Assembly (NCBI GenBank): GCA_964517605.1
Contig: CAZFCE010000003.1
Span: 1-64,000, forward strand
DNA length: 64,000 nt
Source: J095 sp964517605
Lineage (GTDB): Bacteria > Chloroflexota > Anaerolineae > 4572-78 > J111
Direction: 5' to 3'
Position 1 is the stretch's first letter; every line of letters begins with the position of its first letter. Shown here piece after piece: positions 44,697-52,119 of this stretch. The notes beneath the pieces are model-generated. The model had not been told where the DNA came from. It did not search any database and saw only the letters and a program-made list of their open reading frames with translations. Position numbers and translations under genes: made by a program.

Positions 44697-45617
44697 TTAT
44701 TTGCTGTTTCGCTCCCAAAAAACGCCGTCTTCGTAGCCTTGAATGCGGTCGCCGGGTTGGGCCAACTCCAGCCGTTTCTCGGCCAGACAGGCGTAGGTTT
44801 CATCAATTTCAATGCCAATGTAGCGTCGGCTCAATTTTTTGGCCACCACCGAAGTTGTGCCGGAGCCTAAAAACGGGTCCAGTACCACATCGCCGGGGTT
44901 AGAGGCTGCCAGGATGATTTTTGCCAGCAGTTTTTCCGGCTTTTGGGTGGGATGGTCGGTGTTTTCGGGCATTGACCAGAAGGGCACGGTCAAATCCGTC
45001 CAGAGGTTAGAGGGATGGGTGAGCCGGTAACGGCCCGCCTCGGATTCCTGCCAATCTTTGGGTTGGCCGGCTTCGGTGTAGGGGGCGATGACCTGCCGCT
45101 TGAGTTTAACCGCTTCAACATTAAAGGTGTACTGTTCCGAAACGGTGCAAAACCAAATGTCTTCGCTGGCGTTTTTCCAGTTGGCTTTGGCTCCGCGCCC
45201 TTTTTCGCGCTCCCAGGTGATGCGGTTGCGCACTACAAAATACTTTTGCGCCACCCGGTGTATCGCCGCCGAGGATTGCCAGTCGCCGCAAATATAAATG
45301 CTGGCGGTGGGTTTGAGGGTTTTGGCCAGCGGAACCAGCCAGCTTTCCAGCCAGCTTTCGTACTCGGCCAGCGGCATCTGGTTAAACGTGCGCCGGTTAA
45401 AGGTTTTGTTAAGGTTGTAGGGGGGGTCAATAAAGAGCAGGTCAACGCAGTTGGCCGGCAGGTAGGTCAGCGCCTCGAACAGATTTTGGCAGATGGTGCG
45501 GTTAAGCAGGGTTTCAACCTCGCCGGGATGGTTGAGTTGGAGCAATCGGCCCAAAAATTGCTCTTTTTCGGCGTCGGTCAGCGTTATTGTTTGGTTACGG
45601 GGCGCGCGGGATTTCAT
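44697..45617 (-). CDS. Beta-class DNA adenine/cytosine-N4 methyltransferase, solitary
   Basis: A 306-residue DNA methyltransferase. The catalytic motif IV (LLFIDPPYNLN, residues 61-71) precedes the AdoMet motif I (VVLDPFLGSGTTSVVAKK, about 244-261), the order of the beta class; GIEIDETY follows. The DPPY form indicates N6-adenine or N4-cytosine methylation. No restriction endonuclease gene is nearby. It sits inside the lysine operon between lysY and lysZ on the same strand. The ATG at 45617 is taken as start; an upstream TTG adds five residues. The recognition sequence cannot be predicted. Confidence 0.88.
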   Translation of the reverse strand: MKSRAPRNQTITLTDAEKEQFLGRLLQLNHPGEVETLLNRTICQNLFEALTYLPANCVDLLFIDPPYNLNKTFNRRTFNQMPLAEYESWLESWLVPLAKTLKPTASIYICGDWQSSAAIHRVAQKYFVVRNRITWEREKGRGAKANWKNASEDIWFCTVSEQYTFNVEAVKLKRQVIAPYTEAGQPKDWQESEAGRYRLTHPSNLWTDLTVPFWSMPENTDHPTQKPEKLLAKIILAASNPGDVVLDPFLGSGTTSVVAKKLSRRYIGIEIDETYACLAEKRLELAQPGDRIQGYEDGVFWERNSK

Positions 45618-45696
45618 TACAATAAACCACAAATAACCCGGCCGGCGCGGTTTGCCTGCCGCCGGGGTTAAATTTGTTCATCTCGCCAAATTTTGA

Positions 45697-46740
45697 TTAC
45701 GCCGGGTGCAAGCCGGGAAATTCCAGGCCGGTGGTTTCGGGCCAGCCGAGCATAATGTTCATGGCCTGCACGGCGCTGCCCGCTGCGCCCTTCATTAAAT
45801 TATCAATGGCGGCAATAACCACCACCCGGTTGGTGTCTTCTTCTATTTCAAAACCGATGTCGCAGTAGTTGGCGCCGGCCAGCAGTTTGGGGTCCGGGTA
45901 GCGGAAGATGCCGGTTTTTTGTTTAACCAGCCGGATGAACGGCTCGGTTTTGTAGGCCTGGCGGTAAATTTTCCACAGGTCTTTATCGGCCAGTTTTTGG
46001 TTAAGCAAGCAGTGCGCCGTAACCAGCGCGCCCCGGATGAGTTCGATGGAGGTGATGGACATGTACAACTCGAAACTATCGCCCAACGCCTGCCGCACTT
46101 CGGCCTGGTGGCGATGGCCGGTGGGCTTGTACGAGCGCACCGCGCCGCTGCGTTCCGGGTGATGCGAGCCTTCGTTGGGGCGCGCGCCGCCCTCGGATGA
46201 GCCAACTTTAACGTCGGCGACCACGCGCCCGCCGGCCAGCAGCCCGGCATCGGCCAGCGGGCCGAGCGCCAGGTTGGTGACGGTGGCGTTGCAGCCCACG
46301 CCGCTTACGTATTTGGCGGCGGCCAGTTCAGCGCGATGGCGCTCCGGCAGACCGTACACAAATTTGGCCAGCCAGTCGGGGTTGGGGTGCGCTTCGCCGT
46401 ACCATTGCGCGTAGGCAGCGGGATCGCGCAGCCGAAAATCGGCGGCGGTGTCAACAATGTAATCGGCCATGCCGGCAAAGTAATCAATTTTTTGGGCCGA
46501 ATAGCCGTGCGGCTGGGCCAGAAACAGCAAATCGGCTTTTTCCAGCGTGTCGGGGTGAGAAAATTGCAAATCGGTGACGGCGCGCAGGTTGGGGTGAGCG
46601 TTGTGCACAAATTTGCCCATTTGGCTGGCGCTGGTGATTTGTTTGACGGTCACGCCGGGATGAAACAGCAGCAGGCGCAGCAACTCGCCGCCCACGTAGC
46701 CGCTGCCGCCCACGATTGAAACAGAAATTTTGTCGGTCAT
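45697..46740 (-). CDS. lysY: LysW-aminoadipyl/glutamyl phosphate reductase
   Basis: A 347-residue NADP-dependent semialdehyde dehydrogenase of the ArgC/LysY family. The Rossmann motif is SIVGGSGYVGGELLRLLLFH (residues 8-27). SGVGCNATVTNLALGPLADA has the catalytic Cys, and KVGSSEGGARPNEGSHHPER has the KxGxSGAG-type loop in the LysY/long ArgC form. HRHQAEVRQAL carries the catalytic His. It reduces the carrier-bound acyl phosphate to the semialdehyde. Shares the strand with lysX upstream. Confidence 0.93.
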   Translation of the reverse strand: MTDKISVSIVGGSGYVGGELLRLLLFHPGVTVKQITSASQMGKFVHNAHPNLRAVTDLQFSHPDTLEKADLLFLAQPHGYSAQKIDYFAGMADYIVDTAADFRLRDPAAYAQWYGEAHPNPDWLAKFVYGLPERHRAELAAAKYVSGVGCNATVTNLALGPLADAGLLAGGRVVADVKVGSSEGGARPNEGSHHPERSGAVRSYKPTGHRHQAEVRQALGDSFELYMSITSIELIRGALVTAHCLLNQKLADKDLWKIYRQAYKTEPFIRLVKQKTGIFRYPDPKLLAGANYCDIGFEIEEDTNRVVVIAAIDNLMKGAAGSAVQAMNIMLGWPETTGLEFPGLHPA

Positions 46741-46769
46741 TTAAACTCTATTCACCCTTAAGTTTTGGC

Positions 46770-47618
46770 TTATGCGCCGGCGGCTACTTGCAACACGTAA
46801 TCCACCACCACATCGGGAATATTAACGCCGGTGGTGTCAATGCTGTTGCGAAATTCCATCGTATAATTGACTTCGTTGACCAGCAGTTGGCCGGCGCGGG
46901 TTTCGAGCAGGTCTACCGCAACCACGCCGCCGCCCACGGCTTTAGCCGCCGCCAACGATAGGGCGTTGATTTCGGGCGTTACCGGGCAATTGCTGGCTTT
47001 GCCGCCCCGGGCGGTGTTGGTAATCCAGTGGTCGCTGGCGCGGTAAATGGCGGCAATGGTTTGGTCGCCAATCACAAAACTGCGGATGTCGCGGGCCGGT
47101 TTATCAATGTATTCCTGAATGTAGAACACCGAGTGGTGGTAGCCGCCCAGAATTTCTTTGTGTTCCAGAATGGCTTCGGCGGCTTCGCGGTCGTTCACTT
47201 TGGCCAGCAGCCGGCCCCAACTGCCCACGCCCGGTTTTAACACCACCGGGTAGCCCATCTCTTCGATGGCGTTGATGGCGGCTTCGGACGAAAAGGCCAC
47301 TTTGCAGCGCGGCGATGGCACGTTATCGCGGATGAGCGCCGAGGTGGTTTCGAGTTTGTTGCCGCAGGTAAGGGCCACGGCGTAGGTGTTAACCGTTTTT
47401 ACGCCCCAGTCGTTTAAAATGCGTAGCGAGTACAACGCCGATGAGTGGTTAATGCAGCGCTCTACCACCACATCGTACTGTTGCCAGGTGTTTTGGTGCA
47501 GGTCAAACACCACGTCGCGGACATCAATAATATCTACCGGTAGGTGGCGTTGTTCAAATGCCTGGAGCAGCAGTTTTTCTTCAACCCGCACCCGGTTTAA
47601 AATCATGGCAATTTTCAT
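46770..47618 (-). CDS. lysX: LysX-type ATP-grasp ligase (LysW-aminoadipate or -glutamate ligase)
   Basis: A 282-residue ATP-grasp enzyme which ligates 2-aminoadipate (lysine route) or glutamate (ornithine route) to the C-terminal Glu of LysW. MKIAMILNRVRVEEKLLLQA, YPVVLKPGVGSWGRLLAKVN and LLVNEVNYTMEFRNSIDTTG (Mg/ATP residues) resemble LysX of Thermus. The chosen ATG at 47618 has GGAG 6 bases upstream; an earlier in-frame ATG overlaps the inverted repeat after lysW. Whether the substrate is aminoadipate or glutamate cannot be decided by eye. Confidence 0.92.
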   Translation of the reverse strand: MKIAMILNRVRVEEKLLLQAFEQRHLPVDIIDVRDVVFDLHQNTWQQYDVVVERCINHSSALYSLRILNDWGVKTVNTYAVALTCGNKLETTSALIRDNVPSPRCKVAFSSEAAINAIEEMGYPVVLKPGVGSWGRLLAKVNDREAAEAILEHKEILGGYHHSVFYIQEYIDKPARDIRSFVIGDQTIAAIYRASDHWITNTARGGKASNCPVTPEINALSLAAAKAVGGGVVAVDLLETRAGQLLVNEVNYTMEFRNSIDTTGVNIPDVVVDYVLQVAAGA

Positions 47619-47648
47619 GGTCATCTCCGTGAGCAATAAGCAAATTGG

Positions 47649-47682
47649 CGAATGGCGAATGTATAAACTCATTCGCCATTCG
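47649..47682. repeat. Inverted repeat between lysW and lysX
   Basis: CGAATGGCGAAT and ATTCGCCATTCG are exact complements (12 bp) around GTATAAACTC. It lies 17 bases past the lysW stop, and could limit read-through or protect lysW mRNA so that the carrier is made in excess over the enzymes. There is no T tract on the transcribed strand. Confidence 0.75.
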
Positions 47683-47699
47683 TTGGGGGGCCGGTTCGC

Positions 47700-47873
47700 T
47701 TATTCGCCCCAGTCTTCTTCTTCTTCGGGGGCCAGGTCAAGTTGAGGCGGGTCAACCGAGATAACTTCCAGTTCAACGCCGCAATCGGGGCATTGCACAA
47801 TTTCGCCTTCCATTACATCTTCGGGCAGGGTCACGTCGGCTTCACATTCCGGGCATTCTGCGACTAAACTCAT
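47700..47873 (-). CDS. lysW: Amino-group carrier protein LysW
   Basis: A 57-residue zinc-ribbon carrier, too short for many gene callers. Zn ligands CPEC (Cys7, Cys10) and CPDC (Cys28, Cys31); an acidic C terminus ends in EDWGE (53-57), whose last Glu is the site to which aminoadipate or glutamate is linked by its alpha-amino group. AAAAAGGAG lies 9 bases upstream of the ATG. It is the first gene of the lysine region. Confidence 0.95.
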   Translation of the reverse strand: MSLVAECPECEADVTLPEDVMEGEIVQCPDCGVELEVISVDPPQLDLAPEEEEDWGE

Positions 47874-47904
47874 TGTAAAAAAACTCCTTTTTGCATAAAA
47901 TGGG

Positions 47905-47965
47905 CAATATCAAACGTGGTGCGGGTGACGCAGTATTTTTTACCACGCCCAACGCACCACGCTAT
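47905..47965 (-). promoter_or_regulatory. Structured leader upstream of lysW
   Basis: On the minus strand CGTGGTGCG (47961-47953) pairs with CGCACCACG (47923-47915). Inside, GCGTGGTA and TACTGCGT can form a second stem with G-U pairs around AAAAA. The structure ends about 40 bases before the lysW ATG. It has no resemblance that I can see to the lysine (L-box) riboswitch. Function as regulator is inference from position. Confidence 0.5.
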
Positions 47966-48023
47966 CTTAGCCTGGCTATTTGAATTGGGCGTGATAATAC
48001 CATAATTTGCGGGATAATGTAAA

Positions 48024-50270
48024 TTGGAGCAAAAAAACTCAACCGAACTGGCGCAGGCGCTAACCACCCTCACCGGCATTGCCGCCAGAATCAACCAGCT
48101 CCGGTTTGGGCCGGATTTGTACCCCACGCTGACCATGCTGGCCCACGAGGCGGTGCGAGCCGCCGCTGCCGGTATTGCGTCCGGTCATAAACCGGCGGTG
48201 GTGCTGTGGGTCTTCAACAAAGCCGAACAAACCTTTGATCCGGTGTCGCGGGTGGCGGTGGGCGAGCCGCCTGGCGCGGCGCTGGATGATTTTCCCCGGC
48301 CCGACGGCATTGGCATGCAGGCGGTTCGCCACAAGCGCCGCCTGCTTTCCTCCGAGCCGGGTACGCCCGGCATCCATCCGGCTAAAAAAGCGGCGGGCGT
48401 GCAGGCGTTGGCCTGTTATCCGCTGGTAGCCGGCGGCGATGTGGTGGGCGCGTTGTATGTGTACCATTACCATTCAGCCGATTTTTCGCCGGTTGAACTG
48501 CTGATGCTGGATAATTTTACACAGTTGGCGGCGATGGCCGTGTATTATGGCCGCCAGCTTGGCAGCCTTAACCGGGCGTTAACGCGTAAAGTGCGCGAAA
48601 TGGAAAAGCTCAAGCGGGCGTCGCGGTTGATTGGCAGCCGCATCAATTTAGGCGAAACGCTCCGTGAGATTTTGAACATTGGCCTGGATTTAACGGCGGC
48701 GCAGTACGGCAGCTTTGAATGGTACGACCGCCGGCGCGATTTGCTGGTGTCCAAGGCGCTGGTTGGCAGCAAAGAACAGCCTCACCCCGAACCGAATTTG
48801 CCGGTAAACGAGCAAAGCGTGGTGGGCTGGGTGGCCAAGCATAAAAAATCGGCGCGGATTAGCGATTTGTCGGCGGCCCCGTGGCGCTCCATTTACCGCC
48901 CGCTGCCCATAGACCGCGACATGCGCTCGGAGTTGGCGGTGCCGATTATCGGCGCGGGCGGCGGGCTGGTAGGCGTGCTTAATATTGAAAGCCCGGTAGC
49001 CAATGCCTTTTCCGCTGAAGACCAGTTGTTGCTGGAGGCGTTGGCGGGGCAGGCGGTGGTGGCCATTCAGGAAATCCGGCTGCTGGATGCCTTGCAGGAG
49101 ATTGTGCAGGTGTTGCTTTCGGCCAACGAGGTTGAACTGTTCCGCCTGATTATTGACCGGGCCTGCGATTTGATTAACGTGTCCGATGGCGGCATCTGGC
49201 TGGTGTCCGAGCCGGACACGCTGGTGCTGCGCCAATGCACAGACGTGAGCCGGCTGGGCGAAACGTTATCGCTAAGCGATAGTTTTTCCGGGCAGGCGGT
49301 GCGGCTGCAACAGCCCATTACCATTGATGATGTGCGGCTGGAGCCAAAATTTATGCGCCCGGAACTGGCCCGCAAGCGCGGCTGGGTTTCGGCTATTGTG
49401 GTGCCGCTGCTGGCGGCGCACGATAACGCCCATCCGGTGGGCAGTTTTGCCCTGTACGCCAAAGACATGCGCGATTTTTCGGATTGGGATAAAAAACTGC
49501 TCACCTGCCTGGCCAACCACGCCGCTGTGGCCATCCGCGATGCCGAACAGTTGCGGCTGCTCAAACAGGCCCAGGAGCGGCAGGCCACCGCCGAGGCCAT
49601 TGCCGCGGTGGGCGACGTGGCCGCCAACTTACTGCATCAGCTTAATAATAAATTTGGCGCAATTTCGGCGCGGGTGCAGGGCATTGAGGACAAGTGCGCC
49701 GAGGCGTTAACCGGTTGGCCCTACCTGGCCAATAACCTGCGCGAAATTTCGCGCAGCACCCGCCAGGCTATGGACATTGTGCGCGATTCAATGGCTCCGC
49801 TGCAACCGCTGCGGCCTCAGCCGGTAAATGTGGCCATCTGCATGCAGCACGCGCTCAAGCGGGCCGCCTTGCCGCCCGCCATCAGCGTAAAACTGCACAA
49901 CCTTGAGCTTTTGCCTCGCGTGTTGGCCGGCGACAAGCAGTTGGAAATGGTTTTTTATAACCTGATTGACAACGCCCGCAAAGCCATGGACGATGCCGGC
50001 CAGTTGAGTTTGCAGGCCAGCGAGGTGAGCGGTTTTGTGGGCGTAACCGTGGCCGATACCGGGCGCGGCATTTTGCCGGAGCAGCAGGGCACTATTTTTG
50101 AGTTTGCCGGCGGCGTGAACCCCGCCGCCACCGGGCAACTGCGGTTTGGGTTGTGGTGGGTAAAAACATTTGTGGATCGGTTTGGCGGGCGGGTAGAATT
50201 TGCCAGCCAGCCGGGCCAGGGCAGCCGCTTTACGGTGTGGTTGCCGGTAGACCAGAGGATAGGCAATTGA
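48024..50270 (+). CDS. Multi-GAF sensor histidine kinase
   Basis: A 748-residue soluble kinase. Three GAF-like domains fill about residues 20-185, 200-345 and 350-515 (VVGALYVYHYHSADFSPVEL; VPIIGAGGGLVGVLNIESPV; VPLLAAHDNAHPVGSFALYA). The phosphoacceptor region is NLLHQLNNKFGAISARVQGI with His538; the ATPase has YNLIDNARKAMDDAGQLSL and ADTGRGILPEQQ. Start TTG at 48024; a GATAAT sits 6 bases upstream, so the mRNA could be nearly leaderless. Divergent from lysW. Overlaps the next regulator gene by 4 bases (TTGA). Confidence 0.9.
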   Translation: MEQKNSTELAQALTTLTGIAARINQLRFGPDLYPTLTMLAHEAVRAAAAGIASGHKPAVVLWVFNKAEQTFDPVSRVAVGEPPGAALDDFPRPDGIGMQAVRHKRRLLSSEPGTPGIHPAKKAAGVQALACYPLVAGGDVVGALYVYHYHSADFSPVELLMLDNFTQLAAMAVYYGRQLGSLNRALTRKVREMEKLKRASRLIGSRINLGETLREILNIGLDLTAAQYGSFEWYDRRRDLLVSKALVGSKEQPHPEPNLPVNEQSVVGWVAKHKKSARISDLSAAPWRSIYRPLPIDRDMRSELAVPIIGAGGGLVGVLNIESPVANAFSAEDQLLLEALAGQAVVAIQEIRLLDALQEIVQVLLSANEVELFRLIIDRACDLINVSDGGIWLVSEPDTLVLRQCTDVSRLGETLSLSDSFSGQAVRLQQPITIDDVRLEPKFMRPELARKRGWVSAIVVPLLAAHDNAHPVGSFALYAKDMRDFSDWDKKLLTCLANHAAVAIRDAEQLRLLKQAQERQATAEAIAAVGDVAANLLHQLNNKFGAISARVQGIEDKCAEALTGWPYLANNLREISRSTRQAMDIVRDSMAPLQPLRPQPVNVAICMQHALKRAALPPAISVKLHNLELLPRVLAGDKQLEMVFYNLIDNARKAMDDAGQLSLQASEVSGFVGVTVADTGRGILPEQQGTIFEFAGGVNPAATGQLRFGLWWVKTFVDRFGGRVEFASQPGQGSRFTVWLPVDQRIGN

Positions 50271-50854
50271 CCAGACCATCGGTATTAATTATTGAGGATG
50301 ATCCCGCCTGGCAGGATTTGTTTGCCGAAATTATTGCCGATGCCGGTTTTAGGCCGGTGGTGGCGGCCACAGCCCGCGCCGCCCAGGAGCGGCTGGCCGA
50401 ACAGCCCTTTGCGCTGGCCGTGGTGGATATTTCGTTATCGTTGCCGGACCACGCCGACCGGGGCGGGGTGTTGGTGTTGCGGGCCATTGCGCAACTGGAG
50501 CGCCCTTTGCCGGCCATTGTCGTAACCGGCTACGCCACCGTTGATTTGGCCGTAGAAACGCTGGCCGAACTCAACGCGACTCACTTTTTTCGCAAAGAGG
50601 AATTTAACCGGCGCAAATTTATTGAAGTGGCCCAAAAAGTTACCGCCGTTGCCGTTGACCCGCTGGCCGCCCTCAGCGAGCGCGAGCGGGAGGTGCTCTA
50701 TTTAATGAGCAACGGCCTTACCAACAAGCAAATTGCCGACCAACTGGTGGTGAGCGTAAACACCATTAAAAAGCACACCCAAAATATTTTTGCCAAACTG
50801 AATGTTGAATCGCGGGCGGCGGCAGTGGCCCAGGCTTTTAAACGCAACGAATAG
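50267..50854 (+). CDS. LuxR-type response regulator paired with the GAF kinase
   Basis: A 195-residue regulator. The start is TTG at 50267 overlapping the kinase stop; AGAGGATAGG is upstream. Receiver: VLIIEDDPAWQDLFAEIIAD, phospho-Asp in LAVVDISLSLPD, then VVTGYATVDLAVETL. The Lys of the receiver is in FFRKEEF. C-terminal HTH (LSEREREVLYLMSNGLTNKQ, KKHTQNIFAKLNV) is the LuxR/NarL type. Cotranscribed with the preceding kinase. Confidence 0.92.
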   Translation: MTRPSVLIIEDDPAWQDLFAEIIADAGFRPVVAATARAAQERLAEQPFALAVVDISLSLPDHADRGGVLVLRAIAQLERPLPAIVVTGYATVDLAVETLAELNATHFFRKEEFNRRKFIEVAQKVTAVAVDPLAALSEREREVLYLMSNGLTNKQIADQLVVSVNTIKKHTQNIFAKLNVESRAAAVAQAFKRNE

Positions 50855-50868
50855 TCTCCCCCGGTAAT

Positions 50869-50898
50869 TTGGTTTATCCCGGCAAGTGGGAGTATAAT
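50869..50898 (+). promoter_or_regulatory. Candidate promoter for the M23 peptidase gene
   Basis: TTGGTT (50869-50874) and TATAAT (50893-50898), spacing 18 bases. The -35 is weak. The mRNA would have a leader of about 105 bases. Confidence 0.5.
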
Positions 50899-50928
50899 CG
50901 CGGCGGAGGAGACAGAGAACGCATTTTT

Positions 50929-50975
50929 GGCAAGGTGGGTATGTTTGGGAAGACATACCTGCGGTTGTACTTGCC
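50929..50975 (+). promoter_or_regulatory. Structured 5' leader of the M23 peptidase mRNA
   Basis: Outer stem GGCAAG (50929-50934) with CTTGCC (50970-50975); inner stem GGTATGT (50938-50944) with ACATACC (50953-50959) around TTGGGAAG. No known family recognised. The gene start is 38 bases further on. Confidence 0.4.
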
Positions 50976-51013
50976 GCTTTCGTTAGCTGTTTCGGTAAAG
51001 AAGGAAGGTAGAT

Positions 51014-52099
51014 ATGTCGCTGAATTTGCGGATTAGTCGGCCCCGCCCGCGCCAATCGCGGGGACATTTGTATTGGTTATTGGCGGCCATTATTCTGGCG
51101 TTGGGGTGGGTGGCGTGGCTCAAAGGCTGGCAAGCCGTTGATTTGCTGGCTTATGTTAACCGGCAGGTTTTACCCCACATGCCGGTAGAAATCCCTCCAA
51201 TCCCCATTGAGTCCTTAAAAACGGCTCAGGCCGCCATTCACCCGCAGCCCGAAACGGCGCAGGTGGCTGCCGCCAAATTGGACAAACACCCCAAAAGCGA
51301 AGCCTATACCGCCGCGCTGTACACCTCAACCGGCAAAGACACCATCCCCTGGCCCAATATTGAGGGCCGCACCCGGGTTGAAATTTACACCGTGCAATCC
51401 GGTGATTCGTTGTGGGGGATTGCCAGTAAATTTGGGCTGGATATTGACACCCTGCGCTGGTCTAACCCGGAGTTGGAGCGCAACCCCGATGAACTGGCGG
51501 TAAACACCAAACTGCGGATTTTGCCGGTTTTGGGCGTGTACCACGATGTTGAAGCCGGCGACACCATTGAATCGGTGGCGGCCAAATACGGCGTGGCGGC
51601 GCAGGATATTAGCGGCTATCCGCCCAACGCCATGTTCCCGCCCTACAAGCTCAAGGTTGGCACCGGGGTGATTGTGCCTTTTGGCCGGAAAGGCGGCACT
51701 TTGCCCAAACCGGCGCTATCACCTGAGGCCACGCTGGCCTGGCCAATTGTGGGTAGTATCACTACTGATTTTTCGCCCGAACACGAAGCGTTTGATATTG
51801 GCGCGCCGTATGGCTCGGTGGTGTACGCCGCCGCCGCCGGAACCATCACTTACGCCAGTTGGGCCACCGATGGTTACGGTTACACCGTAGTGATTGACCA
51901 CGGCAATGGCCTTGAAACGTGGTACAATCATTTAAAAGGGACGTTACTTTCAACGGGGGCTTACGTGGAGCGCGGCACGCCCGTTGGCGAAGTGGGCAGC
52001 ACCGGCCATTCCACCGGCCCGCATGTTCATTTTGAGGTGCGGGTAAATGGCCGGCGGGTCAATCCGTTAGAATATTTGCCCGGTTCAACGCCCCAGTAA
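51014..52099 (+). CDS. LysM-domain M23 peptidase
   Basis: A 361-residue envelope protein with one membrane helix or signal anchor (LYWLLAAIILALGWVAWLKG, about 17-36). A first LysM (YTVQSGDSLWGIASKFGLDI, about 121-165) and a second one (YHDVEAGDTIESVAAKYGVA, about 175-222) precede a LytM/M23 domain (240-355). The zinc ligands are complete: EHEAFDIGAPYG (His, Asp) and GPHVHFEVRVNG (HxH). It probably cleaves peptidoglycan cross-links in division or turnover. GAAGGAAGG precedes the ATG. Confidence 0.94.
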   Translation: MSLNLRISRPRPRQSRGHLYWLLAAIILALGWVAWLKGWQAVDLLAYVNRQVLPHMPVEIPPIPIESLKTAQAAIHPQPETAQVAAAKLDKHPKSEAYTAALYTSTGKDTIPWPNIEGRTRVEIYTVQSGDSLWGIASKFGLDIDTLRWSNPELERNPDELAVNTKLRILPVLGVYHDVEAGDTIESVAAKYGVAAQDISGYPPNAMFPPYKLKVGTGVIVPFGRKGGTLPKPALSPEATLAWPIVGSITTDFSPEHEAFDIGAPYGSVVYAAAAGTITYASWATDGYGYTVVIDHGNGLETWYNHLKGTLLSTGAYVERGTPVGEVGSTGHSTGPHVHFEVRVNGRRVNPLEYLPGSTPQ

Positions 52100-52119
52100 T
52101 TTTATAAAGAGGAAGTTTA

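Noticed and set aside
47880..48000. Lysine (L-box) riboswitch upstream of lysW
   Set aside because: None of the conserved L-box core segments are visible; only a simple nested stem is seen.
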